NCBI GenBank assembly: GCA_964036295.1
Contig: OZ038466.1
Coordinates: forward strand, 682,001-746,000
Reading direction: 5' to 3'
From: Plumapathes pennacea
Taxonomy: Eukaryota > Cnidaria > Anthozoa > Antipatharia > Myriopathidae
Length of the DNA: 64,000 bases
Position numbers and translations under genes: made by a program. The stretch's first letter is position 1; every line of letters starts with the position of its first letter. Positions 23,577 through 34,276 of this stretch are shown here, one piece after another. The notes beneath the pieces were generated by a model, which saw only the letters and a list, made by a program, of their open reading frames with translations, ran no database searches and was not told the origin of the DNA.

Positions 23577-26500
23577 AGATGCTAAAGTGATGCCGCAAGC
23601 TGGATAGAAAACCGACGTTATAACGTCATAAAAAGCCTTATTTAGAAATGTTTGCCTTAGTCAACATTTTCAGAAAATGCTATTTTTAAACAAGCTGGCA
23701 GAAATAGGGTGACTGAGTATGGGAAGAAAATGCTCCCATACGAATATCATATATTCATCAAAACAGTACATAGATTTATGTATGGGAAGTTCTTGTAAAA
23801 TCCTGTAATTCTGCTCAGTTAACTGCACGTCTCAGACACGTGATTTTTAACCTTTTTTCCGGTTTGTAAAATTTTTTGAACAAAAACTAGACATTTATTG
23901 AGTGTCCACGTGACGGTTTAGCTCTGTCCTCTGATTGGCTTGGTGTCAGCGATCTGGCTGAAACTTTGTCGAGAGAATGTTGACGAATCTACTGAAATCT
24001 TGAAGGACACAGTTTTGTCATTTTCATAGCCCTTTCTATCGAAAACTGTGCCAGCTGAATAGTCACTAGCTGGACTAGAAAAAGAACGTTTTGCCCCTCA
24101 CCTATAGTAATACGTGATATAGGGAAATACATTGAACAATAGGAACTCCTGTAGTTAAAAACTCAGTTTACCTGTACTACACTTCATTTTTTATAGCTGC
24201 CATTTTATGTTTTCTTTTTTTTTTTTTTTTTAAATATGACTTACATCAAGTACCCTTTATTATTATATAGACACGAGTGTTTAACTGGAAAATATAACCG
24301 TGCGTAAAATCCATATGAAATTACATCCGGGACCCGAGTGGCGTATTTTCCATATCCTCACTAGTGAGGACATCAATGTCATCATTTCCCGCTGTTGCAC
24401 GGTTGCTTGTGCATTTTCTCGCAAAACACTCGTGTTTATATAATAAAAAGAATATTAAACGTTGGCTTGAAGATATAGATTTTATTTCTCGTGGTAAAAA
24501 CAATATTTTTACTCACTCGCGCACCGCTCGTTCGTAAAGTATTGTTTTTATCACTCGAAAATAGAATTCATGTCTTCGCGCCGCCTTGGAATATCCTTTA
24601 TATCTAGGACGGCAGTGGTAATGATGAGAGAACAATAAAAATATCGCCATAGTACGGATCGATGGTAAACTCTCCTAAAAGGGTCAGAGGGTAGCTCCCC
24701 TTCACATGCCAAGCGCTATCCCTAGAGCTATCTCGCCAAGAGTCTGAAAGGCATCGCGCGGTCGCGAGTTTTGAGATAGTAGCCTGGCACTGCTAAACGA
24801 AGCCCCCTTGGAAGGGCAACCCTACCTCGAGCGTTTGCTTGGCCAAAAGTTGTCCCCGCTGGGAGGGTTAACCGTCCTCCTAGGGTGACCCTACCTATCA
24901 TGTAAATGGAACAAGAAATTTCGATAGAGAAGGTTGACCCTTCTTGGAGGGTCTCCTTCCATGTAAATAAGGCCTAACAAAAAGACTCCAGAAAACTTTC
25001 CCTCGGTACAATTCCTACTTTCTCGATCCCCCGCTACGTCGCTACTATTTTTTTTAAATTCCCTTAAGAGTTCGAGTAGCGGAGTTCTTATATCCAAATG
25101 TTGCTGTTTAAACACTTTCACTGCCACGTTCCGTCTTTCCAAATTACCTACAACGGCATCAGTCACGAACACATATTGGGAAGTGGTAAATTATGTTCTA
25201 TTTGCATGCCCCTGAAAACAATTAATGTCAGTATTAACGTCAGAAATCCTATTTCATCCCTTGCGCAAAATTGCTGATTCATTAAATCTCTCACTCATTT
25301 CCCTCTCGTCCATGTATTCTCCATTATTTCAAAATATCCAAATTAGCAGTCATTGCTAGTCTTTAATGCGTTTTGGCTTATAAATAGTTTCAACCTACTC
25401 TGTTGGCATTTAAGCTACCAATAAAATTTACCAACATTATTTTATGGCTTTACGATATTTACATAATTATACTGAATATTCCACTTGGCCGCACCCGGAT
25501 TTTTGACTATATTACGGCCTGGGGACCATGGTTCAACTCTGATGTGATCACTCTTGACAAACAAAACTCTCCAATTATGAGACGTTCATCTTTTGTAATA
25601 GTTTGTTTGCCGTGGACTAAGAATCATGATCGACAAAGAGGAAAGGGTTAAAATAATTTTCAACATGCCCATGATTATTATTTGCGTTGCCCTTCGCTAA
25701 AAGCTAATCATTCAAGTAAAAACAAAAGCGCAGAATATACAAGAATGTAAGCAGAACGCGGGAGAGATTCTTGCCTTCATATACACCGCTACTTCGTCAC
25801 ATCGGTCAATACATCTAAATTAAAATTCAAGCCCTTGCGGCCACTTTCAGGGATCCTTATAATTTCAAGATTGGCTCGGCTATTGGCTAAAAGAACAAGA
25901 ATTCATGATTGAACGTTTCGAGAGTGCACCTGCTGATCACTTTATTTCATGTGCTCCTCTGAACACAACCACTAGTATATATGCTAATAGATTTACAAAA
26001 TGTCGCATGAGCGAAAAGCGTTACTCTATACACGGCAAGCCTAAATATGCATTGACTTTCTAATAATTTTACAAGCAGCTGTCCATGACGAGACGTTTTT
26101 TATGGAAAATTTGTAATGGATTTTAGACAGACTTAAGACTTTAAGCCATCAGTACTCTCATTTGACTGTGGCATGATGGTGTGAACAGTCAAAGTCGAAA
26201 ACAAAGGGCTCACATCTAGCTTGAGACTATGTTTCATCAAATATTTATACTACAAGGGAAATACAGTTATTTCACAGCACTGAAAATTATACAGCGAATA
26301 AAAAAACGAATAAAATATGTATGGTGTTTTAACTCCTTGATAGAAAGAAAGGTATAAAATGAATCGATAAATGTTCAGCTGACTTATACGACTTATATCA
26401 TAATTTACACTAATTCTGAATGAATCCTCAGCACAAAATGGTGCATTACCGCCCTAATTTTTATCAAAGTTAGATTTTCCGGATACACATTTTATGTCAT

Positions 26501-26905
26501 TTCATGTCAGGATTTCCAAAGTCCCGATAAATCTACAATCCACTCCGTGCTGATCACCATTTTTTGACAGGAGCCTTCGTTCAACAATGAAATAAAAATT
26601 TAGGAAAGACATTATCAAACACTATGAAACTTCAAAAGGGAAAATAATTATTCATACAGCACTAAAACATGACGTTCTATTTGTATTTAGTTCAGTCCAA
26701 TTTATAGTTTGAACGAACTGAACAAAGCTTACAAATTAAACTATCTTGCTGTTTTTTTTTAGCTAGAAATGCACAAGTTTCCCCTACCAAGTCAATAAAA
26801 GGCAAAGCGTCAAGCAGCTGAATAAAAGTGTTCTATGCAATGACTTCTAAGTGCTAGTTTTCGATATACTGGTGCCGAATACTTGATAAAGCGTTGCGGA
26901 TCGAG
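23577..26905. other. Intergenic region downstream of the adhesion GPCR
   Basis: The two flanking genes converge here. It contains the inverted-repeat element at 24255-24605 and a repetitive stretch with GGGT-CTCC/ATGTAAAT motifs (about 24660-24980). The remainder is AT-rich sequence in which I see no gene. Copy 1 of the RG-rich family ends at 26906 on the minus strand, so its 3' UTR lies here. Confidence 0.6.
24255..24605 (-). mobile_element. Non-autonomous inverted-repeat element, copy B
   Basis: This is the reverse-complement counterpart of 6498-6800. CACGAGTGTTT..TATATAATAAAA-type arms flank CCTCACTAGTGAGG, followed by the GGCGGCGCGAAGA end. Copy B is longer in its second half. Confidence 0.75.
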
Positions 26906-27715
26906 TTACTGACCAAACGCAAACGCCACGAGCACAGTCAGCAGCGCGAACCATGCGTTCAACACCAAAGTAGTCGCTCCGTCTGGGTTCGTCTGGTACA
27001 GATGGATGACGGTACCACTCACTCGCTCTTCCACAACAAAGCAGTTTACCCCTTTCACCAGAGTCGTGTTGTATTGCCTTCGGCTCACTATCTCGAAGTC
27101 CAGTCCCTCCTGCTCGCGTAACGTGAACTTTTGATCGATGCCATCGAACTTCGCCGGTTTTTCGTTTCCGTACTGAACAGTCGTGTTCACTTGGATCACG
27201 TTCTTGTTGGCGTCATCTGGTACGCTTCGCTCAGTTCCTTGCAGGCTCTCGTTGAGGCAAAGTTTTCCGTCATTGTCGAGCATCTTCGTCTCAGTCGACA
27301 TAATCCTTACCGCTCTTTCCTCGGGGATCACGACGGACTGTCTGTACATCGGATAACCATGGCGATACACTGGAGCGTTAGAAATCAGGTAGCGATATGT
27401 GATGTATCCGAAAACTACATTCCGAGAAGTCGACCGAGAACCTAGCTTCGTTTGCGAAACGATAACTGGAGTTCGGGGCGATGTGGCTTTTATCGGCGTG
27501 TGCTTCGTGGTCTTTGGAGTCTTAGGCTTCGAAGCTGATCCGCCGGTGCCACTCGACTTACGAGTACGAGAATTCTTGGCAGATCCTGATCGGTTATTCG
27601 ATCCGCTAGTTTTCCCCCTACTTCGTCCTCCTCGACTTCCCCTGGCAGTGTCACAGATTTCCACCAAGATCAAACAAACCAAGGCAATCAAAAGAGCCAC
27701 TCGGAACAGTCTCAT
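26906..27715 (-). CDS. RG-rich GPI-type surface protein, family copy 1
   Basis: Single coding exon, 269 aa. I do not recognise a named family. Visible parts are a signal peptide (1-21), an Arg/Gly/Ser/Lys low-complexity region (about 24-75), a conserved SQTKLGSRS segment and a Tyr-rich hydrophobic patch (VVFGYITYRYLISNAPVYR, 100-118). IPEERAVRIMSTETKMLD follows, then an ectodomain with exactly two cysteines (C153, C225). N-glycosylation sequons occur near N155, N177 and N216. The end is NPDGAT plus a hydrophobic tail without a basic stop, typical of GPI attachment. Three paralogs lie at 34277, 37082 and 40314 on the plus strand. The plan resembles prion/Shadoo proteins or nematode CX-module proteins. 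That is an architectural analogy, not shown homology. Confidence 0.85.
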   Translation of the reverse strand: MRLFRVALLIALVCLILVEICDTARGSRGGRSRGKTSGSNNRSGSAKNSRTRKSSGTGGSASKPKTPKTTKHTPIKATSPRTPVIVSQTKLGSRSTSRNVVFGYITYRYLISNAPVYRHGYPMYRQSVVIPEERAVRIMSTETKMLDNDGKLCLNESLQGTERSVPDDANKNVIQVNTTVQYGNEKPAKFDGIDQKFTLREQEGLDFEIVSRRQYNTTLVKGVNCFVVEERVSGTVIHLYQTNPDGATTLVLNAWFALLTVLVAFAFGQ

Positions 27716-28014
27716 TTTGTGAGCGCGTTAACTTCACGAAATTTAGCTTTTTATGTTTGTAATATTAGGGCGGTAGATTTCAAATGTCATTAATATTTAC
27801 TTAATGTCATTTGAATACGGAATATCTAAATACTCTTTTTCCTATTAAAATATGTACCACTAATACTTTGACACTTCCACTCATTTTATATTTGAGAAAT
27901 ATATAACGCGTCACCGTGTAATATAGCCTCATCTAAACACGCGGGAAGTTGGGAGAACACGAGAGTAGCGTAAGGAAACCACGAGGCCGCCGAGTTGCTG
28001 CAGAACGAAAAGTG

Positions 28015-28260
28015 TGATGAAGTGGGTACATGCAAGATTCTCACATCTTGCCAAAGTCGGTGAGTACCGGTATAATGGGCTGAACAGGCAGTTTCCGAGA
28101 TACCTGCCGGCCTCTGTTTCAAAACGAGGCCTAGTGCAAAACCTTTCTTATGAAAATCAGGTTTCATTTCATGCAAATCAAACTCATTTTCATAACAAAG
28201 GAACTAGGTTTCGGTTACAAACAGAAGCAACAGGCATCTAGGAAATGGCCTATTTTAACT
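28015..28260. repeat. Foldback repeat with palindromic core
   Basis: Two inverted halves (CTTATGAAAAT..TTTCATTTCATGCAAAT and CTCATTTTCATAACAAAG) follow CTGTTTCAAAACGAGGC. The pattern looks like a dispersed MITE-like element; no second full copy is in this window. Confidence 0.5.
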
Positions 28261-28337
28261 ATTGTTAAATTAATGCCGAGTATTTGCAAAGAATTGGAGT
28301 TTGTTTGTTTTGGTTGCCTGGCACCTCCTAACAAGGA

Positions 28338-28865
28338 TATTTTTGTGCAAATATACATCTGTTTGACCTGAAAATCCCTGTGCAGAGTTGATATGCATCA
28401 TAGCTCGGTACAATGAATTATAGATCTTGCATTTGGTTAGTCTGCAGGTTTAAGGATCTGACATTCATGTTTCCATGGCAACAGAACTATTTTGCGACCA
28501 ATTAAAATCTATACTTTATTGCATGAGCTATGCATGTTGACTCTGCACAGCAGTTTTTAGGTTAAGTTGATGAATATTTCCAGAGCAACAATAAACAAAT
28601 TTCAGTCTACTACTTGTATCAAGCATATTTTTTTTGCAAATAATTATCAGTTTGACCTAAAAATCACTGTGCATAGTTGACATGCATACTTGGTGTAATG
28701 AAGTGTGGGTTTTGCATTTGATCAAAGTCTGCAGGCTTAGCTGGGTCTGATATCCATGTCAGGTTTCCATGGCAACAGAACTATTTTGTGACAAATAATC
28801 AAACTGATAAATTGTTGCAAAAAATTATGCATGTCGACTCTGCACAGTGATTTTCAGGTTAAATT
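28338..28865. mobile_element. Two tandem copies of a terminal-inverted-repeat element
   Basis: Units at about 28338-28573 and 28631-28865. Each begins TTTGACCTGAAAATC-CTGTGCA-AGTTGA-ATGCAT and ends with its inverse (ATGCATGT.GACTCTGCACAG..TTTTCAGGTTAA). GTTTCCATGGCAACAGAACTAT is shared internally. Non-coding, MITE-like. Confidence 0.75.
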
Positions 28866-29871
28866 AGAGGAAAAAAACACATACCTTTTCTCACTGACAC
28901 AATTTTTTTTGTATTAATTATAAAACCTAATTATGTATATATCAAATCCAGGCTTCAACTGGGAATCAAACCTGTAATTTTAGTTTGCGATACAGGTGCA
29001 ACGCCCAATGACGGGAATAGTAATACATGAACTGCGAACAAAGAATAAGAGTAGCATGGTTTGCAGACGAGCTCGGCAGCCGGCTCGGAGTGCATTTGGC
29101 GAGCTTTCAACTTTTGACGGGCTTTTGCTGAGGCAGTTCGTTTATATAATATTGTTAAGAACATTTATCTTCATTCTTAACCTACGGCTTTTTTCTAGTT
29201 ATCCAGTGTTTTAAATGTACAGTACCTGCATGCATTTTTACCCCTTGTGCCAGTCGAATCGCTAGTGATGACAATAATTGCTTCTGTGTCCACTGGAGAA
29301 TCAACAGGGAGGTGAACGTGATTGCGAGAACGAAGAAGAAAAGGAAGCCAAAGAACACACTCACGTGAGGCAGTTCGACTACGCGAAGAGTTCCGCCATG
29401 TTGGTTCTTACTGGGTCCCAGATTTGCTCGGCCACAAAAGCCGCAGGTTGTCACCAGACTATTGAATTCAAACGCCATTTTACAAAATCAAACAGGGCTG
29501 AAAATTGGCGGTATTAATGAACCTTATAGATGAGAACCATGCAGGCTCTTAGGCTCCTCATGATCAGAACGCAAGCCGGTATTTTCAAATATTAGTTTAA
29601 ATTTCGCAAAACGGACAGTTCGAACCCTCTAGAAAAAAAAAAAAAAAAAAAAAATTAATGAAATTCGATCAGACCTAACATGAGTCGCCAAATTACAAAA
29701 TTAAAAACCGCAGCTATTCAGATGAACTCACGTTCAGAATTGCCCCGATTGGCCCCAGAACTCACAAGGATAAAGCAACGGCACGGGAACAACATCAGTT
29801 CGGTACTTTTAATTTTCAAAAACAAAATTCAATAATCTAACTGACTCTCACAACGTACAAGACTGAAACCC

Positions 29872-29891
29872 GGGGGGAGGGGGGAGGGGGG
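29872..29891 (+). other. G-quadruplex-prone G-runs
   Basis: Three runs of six G separated by single A (29872-29891), with a further GGGG at 29900-29903, about 310 bp upstream of the collagen-like gene. Function unknown. Confidence 0.6.
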
Positions 29892-30213
29892 CTTTTGACG
29901 GGGAGGCTCCACCCAGGCTTTCAACCGCCTTACCATTTCAAATACCAACCTAAGGTCGAAATGGTGACCCTTTCAGATATCCCAAGTTAAAATGTGTGGC
30001 TTTTTATGCCTTCGAACAGGAAGACGTCTAGATCTAGCCCGCACGCAACTCGATTGCGTCTGGGTTGTGAAACGTGATGACCTCTAGAAGCTACCGGCAT
30101 CCCCTGCGGCTTGCTTGTTTACTTTCATTTTCCGCGCCGGTTTCTCAGTAGAGTAGCGGACTGCGACGTGACGTTTTCATTGATGAATCAGGTCAAGAGT
30201 TGCGCCTAAAAAT

Positions 30214-31263
30214 ATGTTGAGCGCTAGATCTAAACGCCGACAGGCTGAACCCTCAAGGCTGGCGACGTCAGAGCGTTCACATCGTGCAAATTCGTACGAG
30301 AGAAATCTCGATAAAGTGGCAGATCAACACGAGTACGAAAACCTCGTCAAAACGAGAGTGAAACCACCCAGACACCATGATCCACTGCCAGCCATTCCCG
30401 AGAAACAGTCGCGCAGAAACCCGAGGGGCAAGAGAAATGATATTTATGAATCAGTCGCCCTTCAAGATGATTTTGAGACAACGACCACCAAGCATGAAGA
30501 GTGTCGTCATAAGACGATGCTAGTGATGTTGTTTTTGGCATTACTGCTTGTTATAGCGGAGCTCGGGTTTGTAGTGATCGTCTGGCGAGGTTTTGTAGCT
30601 GTTCCTCTAAGATGTAGTGGGGCGTGCTCAAGGCAGGATGAACAATCTCAAGCGATCACATCTCAGTCAACTAACACGAACAAACAACAAGAAATTCGAT
30701 CTATCATCGACAATGTGCAGGGGAACACGACAAGTCTGAAGGCGGCAGTGAAGGATCTGAACCAACTGACCATGAAGCTGGAAAAAGCCTTCAACAATCG
30801 CAGCGAAAGGATAACGAAACTAGAGCAGCAATCGAATAGTTCAATGCGGATGTTGAAAACTCGTGCGCTAAAACAACTGAAGCGCGTCGGCCTTCAAGGC
30901 TCTCAAGGACTAAACGGAGAAACAGGAGCGCCAGGTTTGCAGGGCCCAAGAGGGGACTCTGGGAATAATACTAATATTGCCCTTTGTAGTTACAGAATAA
31001 AGCCGAGCATTTCGTTCACTGCCGCGAAGTCAGGCAGCGGACAGGACGTTTTCGTGCGAGAATCGAAAGGAACTAAAATTTTGGGCGCTGTTTGTTCAAC
31101 CAATGGAACGACCGAGTACAACCTGGAAAGTTCCGTTTTTAGAGGCATCAGAAAATATAAGTGTAAATGTAGGGGCAGATCGACTCTTTTTCCAACCGGT
31201 GGAGCGAAACCTGGGAAATCCGTCTGTTCTATTCATTATTTGTCGTGTCCTATTGTCAACTGA
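30214..31263 (+). CDS. Type II membrane protein with collagen-like segment and Cys-rich head
   Basis: Intronless, 349 aa, no signal peptide. A long basic cytoplasmic tail (1-100) carries YENL (Y41) and YESV (Y78) SH2-type motifs around a proline-rich PPRHHDPLPAIPEK. One transmembrane helix spans about 101-124. The extracellular part has a predicted heptad/coiled-coil stalk (about 155-210) with NTT/NRS/NSS sequons. A short collagen Gly-X-Y run follows (226-250, eight triplets). The C-terminal domain (251-349) has six cysteines (258, 294, 317, 319, 338, 345). The layout is that of trimeric collagen-like receptors such as scavenger receptor A or collectin-type proteins, but the head is not SRCR or C-lectin as I read it. 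A receptor role is inference. An AATAAA at 31285-31290 may end the transcript. Confidence 0.88.
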   Translation: MLSARSKRRQAEPSRLATSERSHRANSYERNLDKVADQHEYENLVKTRVKPPRHHDPLPAIPEKQSRRNPRGKRNDIYESVALQDDFETTTTKHEECRHKTMLVMLFLALLLVIAELGFVVIVWRGFVAVPLRCSGACSRQDEQSQAITSQSTNTNKQQEIRSIIDNVQGNTTSLKAAVKDLNQLTMKLEKAFNNRSERITKLEQQSNSSMRMLKTRALKQLKRVGLQGSQGLNGETGAPGLQGPRGDSGNNTNIALCSYRIKPSISFTAAKSGSGQDVFVRESKGTKILGAVCSTNGTTEYNLESSVFRGIRKYKCKCRGRSTLFPTGGAKPGKSVCSIHYLSCPIVN

Positions 31264-34200
31264 TGTCTTGGGGTGCGTTTCTTTAATAAATCCATGATCC
31301 AAAGTATGAAATTTAGATATGATCCAGTGAATCCGTCCTAAAGTGTGGATCATATATGGATTCATTATCCGAATTTGGATTTCAGTAAAGAAGCAGACAA
31401 TCTGTTTTTGTATTTGTGATCCGGATTTGGATTCCTAAAAAGAAACTCACCCTTGGTTTATAACGAGTGCGTGAAATGGAGTGGTCAAGTGTTGTGTAAA
31501 TATCACATGTATACTTTTGGTGGTCTGTACATTTTGAAGAGCTAAATATGTATTTTTTTAAAGGAGGTTAGATAGGTTAGTAGAAAAGTATAGGTATTTT
31601 ATAGTAGATTCTAAGTACGTATCATTGTTTAATAGATAACCGAGGGTAATTGTGGATATACTTGAACTCCAGTAACTTATTTTTGTTTTTGCTGCTTCGT
31701 AAACGTTTCTTGTGGTATGACTTTGTTCAATAAATTGACTGTACATTGTACATACTCAGACATTTATTGTGAAGATCTTCAATCAAAGGATTATTTTCAT
31801 ACCGGCGTAGTTTATTAAATTTCAGATAAATATTATACCGTTGTATTCATTTTGTTCCCTTCATTCAGAGTCCTGAAACATAGCACGCGATATAATCTGT
31901 CAGAGAAGTGTCCTGTTAACATGCAGTAGAATATCGGTTGCCATTTTATCATTATTGCTGCCACGGCGCAGAGTCGATCATGAACTCCAGACGTATCTCC
32001 CGTAGCGCATGATTGATAACATTGAGGTATTGCGGGAGCAATCAAGTTGACTGATTAAGTACAGCATTCAAGTCAGTTACCTTGAATTGATTAACGGGAG
32101 CCTTGGTAGGCCGATTAAACCCGAGTTCCCTTCGCTGCTACACAGAACTGAACACAGAAACACTCCGCAACTGGCCGAGGTTACTTCTAGGTTACTGATT
32201 CATACCAAGTGTACGCGGCCTGCGTCAATGTAACGTCATCAACCGCAGGGTTCAACTCGGTCCGTGTTGTTGTTGAAACAACGGCAAAATAATCCAACCC
32301 AAAATAGGAATTTTATAAAACGTTCAAAACTGAAACAGTGAAAGCAACTACGGATAAAATACAAATTAACGAACTACTAGTAAAACGTAACCGATAGATG
32401 ACAAACAAAATAAAAATAAATTATTAACTAGTGACATCAGCATTTATCAAATTACAGGTTTGCTGTTCCCGTCACGACCCTGGGTATGAGCTTTCGAAGA
32501 GATGGTAAACTATAAACTGTATATCCTCTGGACACTGTGCTGGAACTCTACTTGTTTTGACGTTTCAAGAGATAACACTGGCTTGTTCCAGTTGACTGTC
32601 ACGTCTTCGGCTCAAACACAAAGGCATCAACGATGAAACGGATGAAACGTTAACCGAAAGCGGACATTACGTAGTTCACATTGACCAGAGAGACTATATA
32701 AATAGAACTGGCAAACGTTGTGTTGCAATTGTTTGAAAACGACAGAGCTTTGGGAACCATTTTTTATTTTTATTTGCCAGGAGAGACTAACGTTTGTGTG
32801 GGAGGTGAGACTCACTTGTTTAACGTTATCGTGTCGCGGCCCCATATTATTATACTACGTATTTGTCTAAGCCTCAACTGGTATGCAGCACACACTCTAG
32901 TTTCAATCTGTCCAAATAAGAGTTTTATACAAAGGGCTCGAGGAAGATTGTTTCAGTATAGAAATAGTAGCTGCAAAACAACCACATTTGAAACATTCGG
33001 AACGTGCCGTCCGTTTGACTAAACTTATCCGTGTGTATCTTTTCCGATTCATGCGTCAGATCACTAGCAAGAACTCAGACTCGGTTTTAGCGGGTACGTG
33101 TTAGTAGGGAAAGTACTAAAACCACGGAACGGCACGGCACAGACAATCACCGTCGCATTTTTCATTGAATAGCCAAGTAAATGTCTTTGCGTTAGTACTC
33201 AAGCTTGGCGTAAGAATCTCGTCACGCAATTCGAGTGTTTTGCTTTCTTTCAAAACCTTATTTTCTTTAAACCTTTGTAGAACAAGAACAAAACAAAAGA
33301 GCAGCTGTCGATTGAGTCAAATGAACGGCCTTCCTCTCCAGCTGAACCTCTTTTTAAGGGCACTCATTTCCGCATTTTAGCTAACTGCAACACATTTATT
33401 TTCTTGGTGTTCCGCAGTACTGATACAATATAATCCACAATTCAAACGTAAACACGGTCATCAGCCTTATATATTGGCTTATCATTATGATTTAGTAAAG
33501 CCTCAGCTACTAAACTAAACTAAACTCTTAAGCTAAAAATGCAGAGTTTCTCAACCTTGTCGTAATGACAATTTATAGTAAAAAGTAGTTTTTTTCATTT
33601 GGAGCAACTGTGTCAACAGAAACTGAAAACCTTTTTTGGGAGTCTCGCTCTTGTCGCTACTTTCCATTTCAGTTTCTTCTAAATACCAATTATGTAGTCC
33701 ACGGAGTCACGCCCCATTCTACCCACAACTCGGCATATATATTTCATAAATAATAAACGTAAACTTTTCATGTACTGTATAACTAACTTGTAGCAGTAGA
33801 TCAATGTTTTTTTGTTTGTCTGTTTTTGTATTTTACATAATTTTTATTTTTTTCAACTTTATGCTGCCATATAATAAATTACCCCCCAACCGACTATATA
33901 TCGAACGCTCTCTAAAAACATTGGAATGTGTCCGTTATATCGAGGATAATGTTAAACGTATGCATTTTGATAACGACAAAAATAAGAATCCGCACTGATC
34001 AGTTCAAAACACTATGGGCTCGAAGTTTGAAATGCCACACAGGCGCCATAAATTAACTTCAATAACTATATTTGTGTAGAGGAATTTGTCTAATATCAAC
34101 CATGTAAAGGGTTAATTTATCATACCGATACTGGCCGAGTGCTCTTGAAAGAATTGACAAATGTCGTCAGATCGCCTGTGTAACAAACAAATACCGGATG

Positions 34201-34276
34201 TTAAAATGGTTAAGATAAACTCTAACTTTTACACAAATGATTGATTATGTGAATATTTTCCCGCAGCGAGGTGACA
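31264..34276. other. Intergenic region between the collagen-like gene and RG-family copy 2
   Basis: It contains the MITE at 31271-31453 and then AT-rich sequence. Several short open frames lack motifs, codon bias signs or splice context, so I call none. The last bases (TTTTCCCGCAG ending near 34266) look like a 3' splice site for copy 2, implying an upstream 5' UTR exon. Confidence 0.55.
31271..31453. mobile_element. MITE with terminal inverted repeats in the collagen-like gene 3' end
   Basis: GGGTGCGTTTCTTTAATAAA at the left is inverted as AAAAAGAAACTCACCC at the right, with TTG flanking both sides as a possible 3-bp target duplication. It starts 8 bp past the stop codon and itself supplies an AATAAA. 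Confidence 0.75.

Larger units (their letters stand above)
27716..30213. other. Intergenic region between RG-family copy 1 and the collagen-like gene
   Basis: It contains foldback repeats (28015-28260 and 28338-28865), a poly-A tract near 29632 and a G-run cluster at 29872-29891. A minus-strand reading frame at 29182-29478 is hydrophobic but unsupported. No other gene is seen. Confidence 0.6.

Noticed and set aside
27131-27722. Plus-strand frames opposite RG-family copy 1
   Set aside because: Antisense shadows of a biased Arg/Gly/Ser coding sequence. The equivalent antisense frames at 34222-34581, 37003-37338 and 40253-40582 were rejected for the same reason.
28955-29020. tRNA-like or SINE-like segment on the minus strand (GGTTTGATTCCCAG resembling a B box)
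   Set aside because: No convincing cloverleaf, acceptor stem or A box.
29182-29478. Minus-strand 98-codon frame with a hydrophobic segment (FFGFLFFFVLAITFTSLLIL)
   Set aside because: Possible first exon with a donor after LAQG, but the hydrophobicity may come from GA-rich plus-strand sequence, a GTGAGT donor consensus interrupts it, and no partner exon was found.
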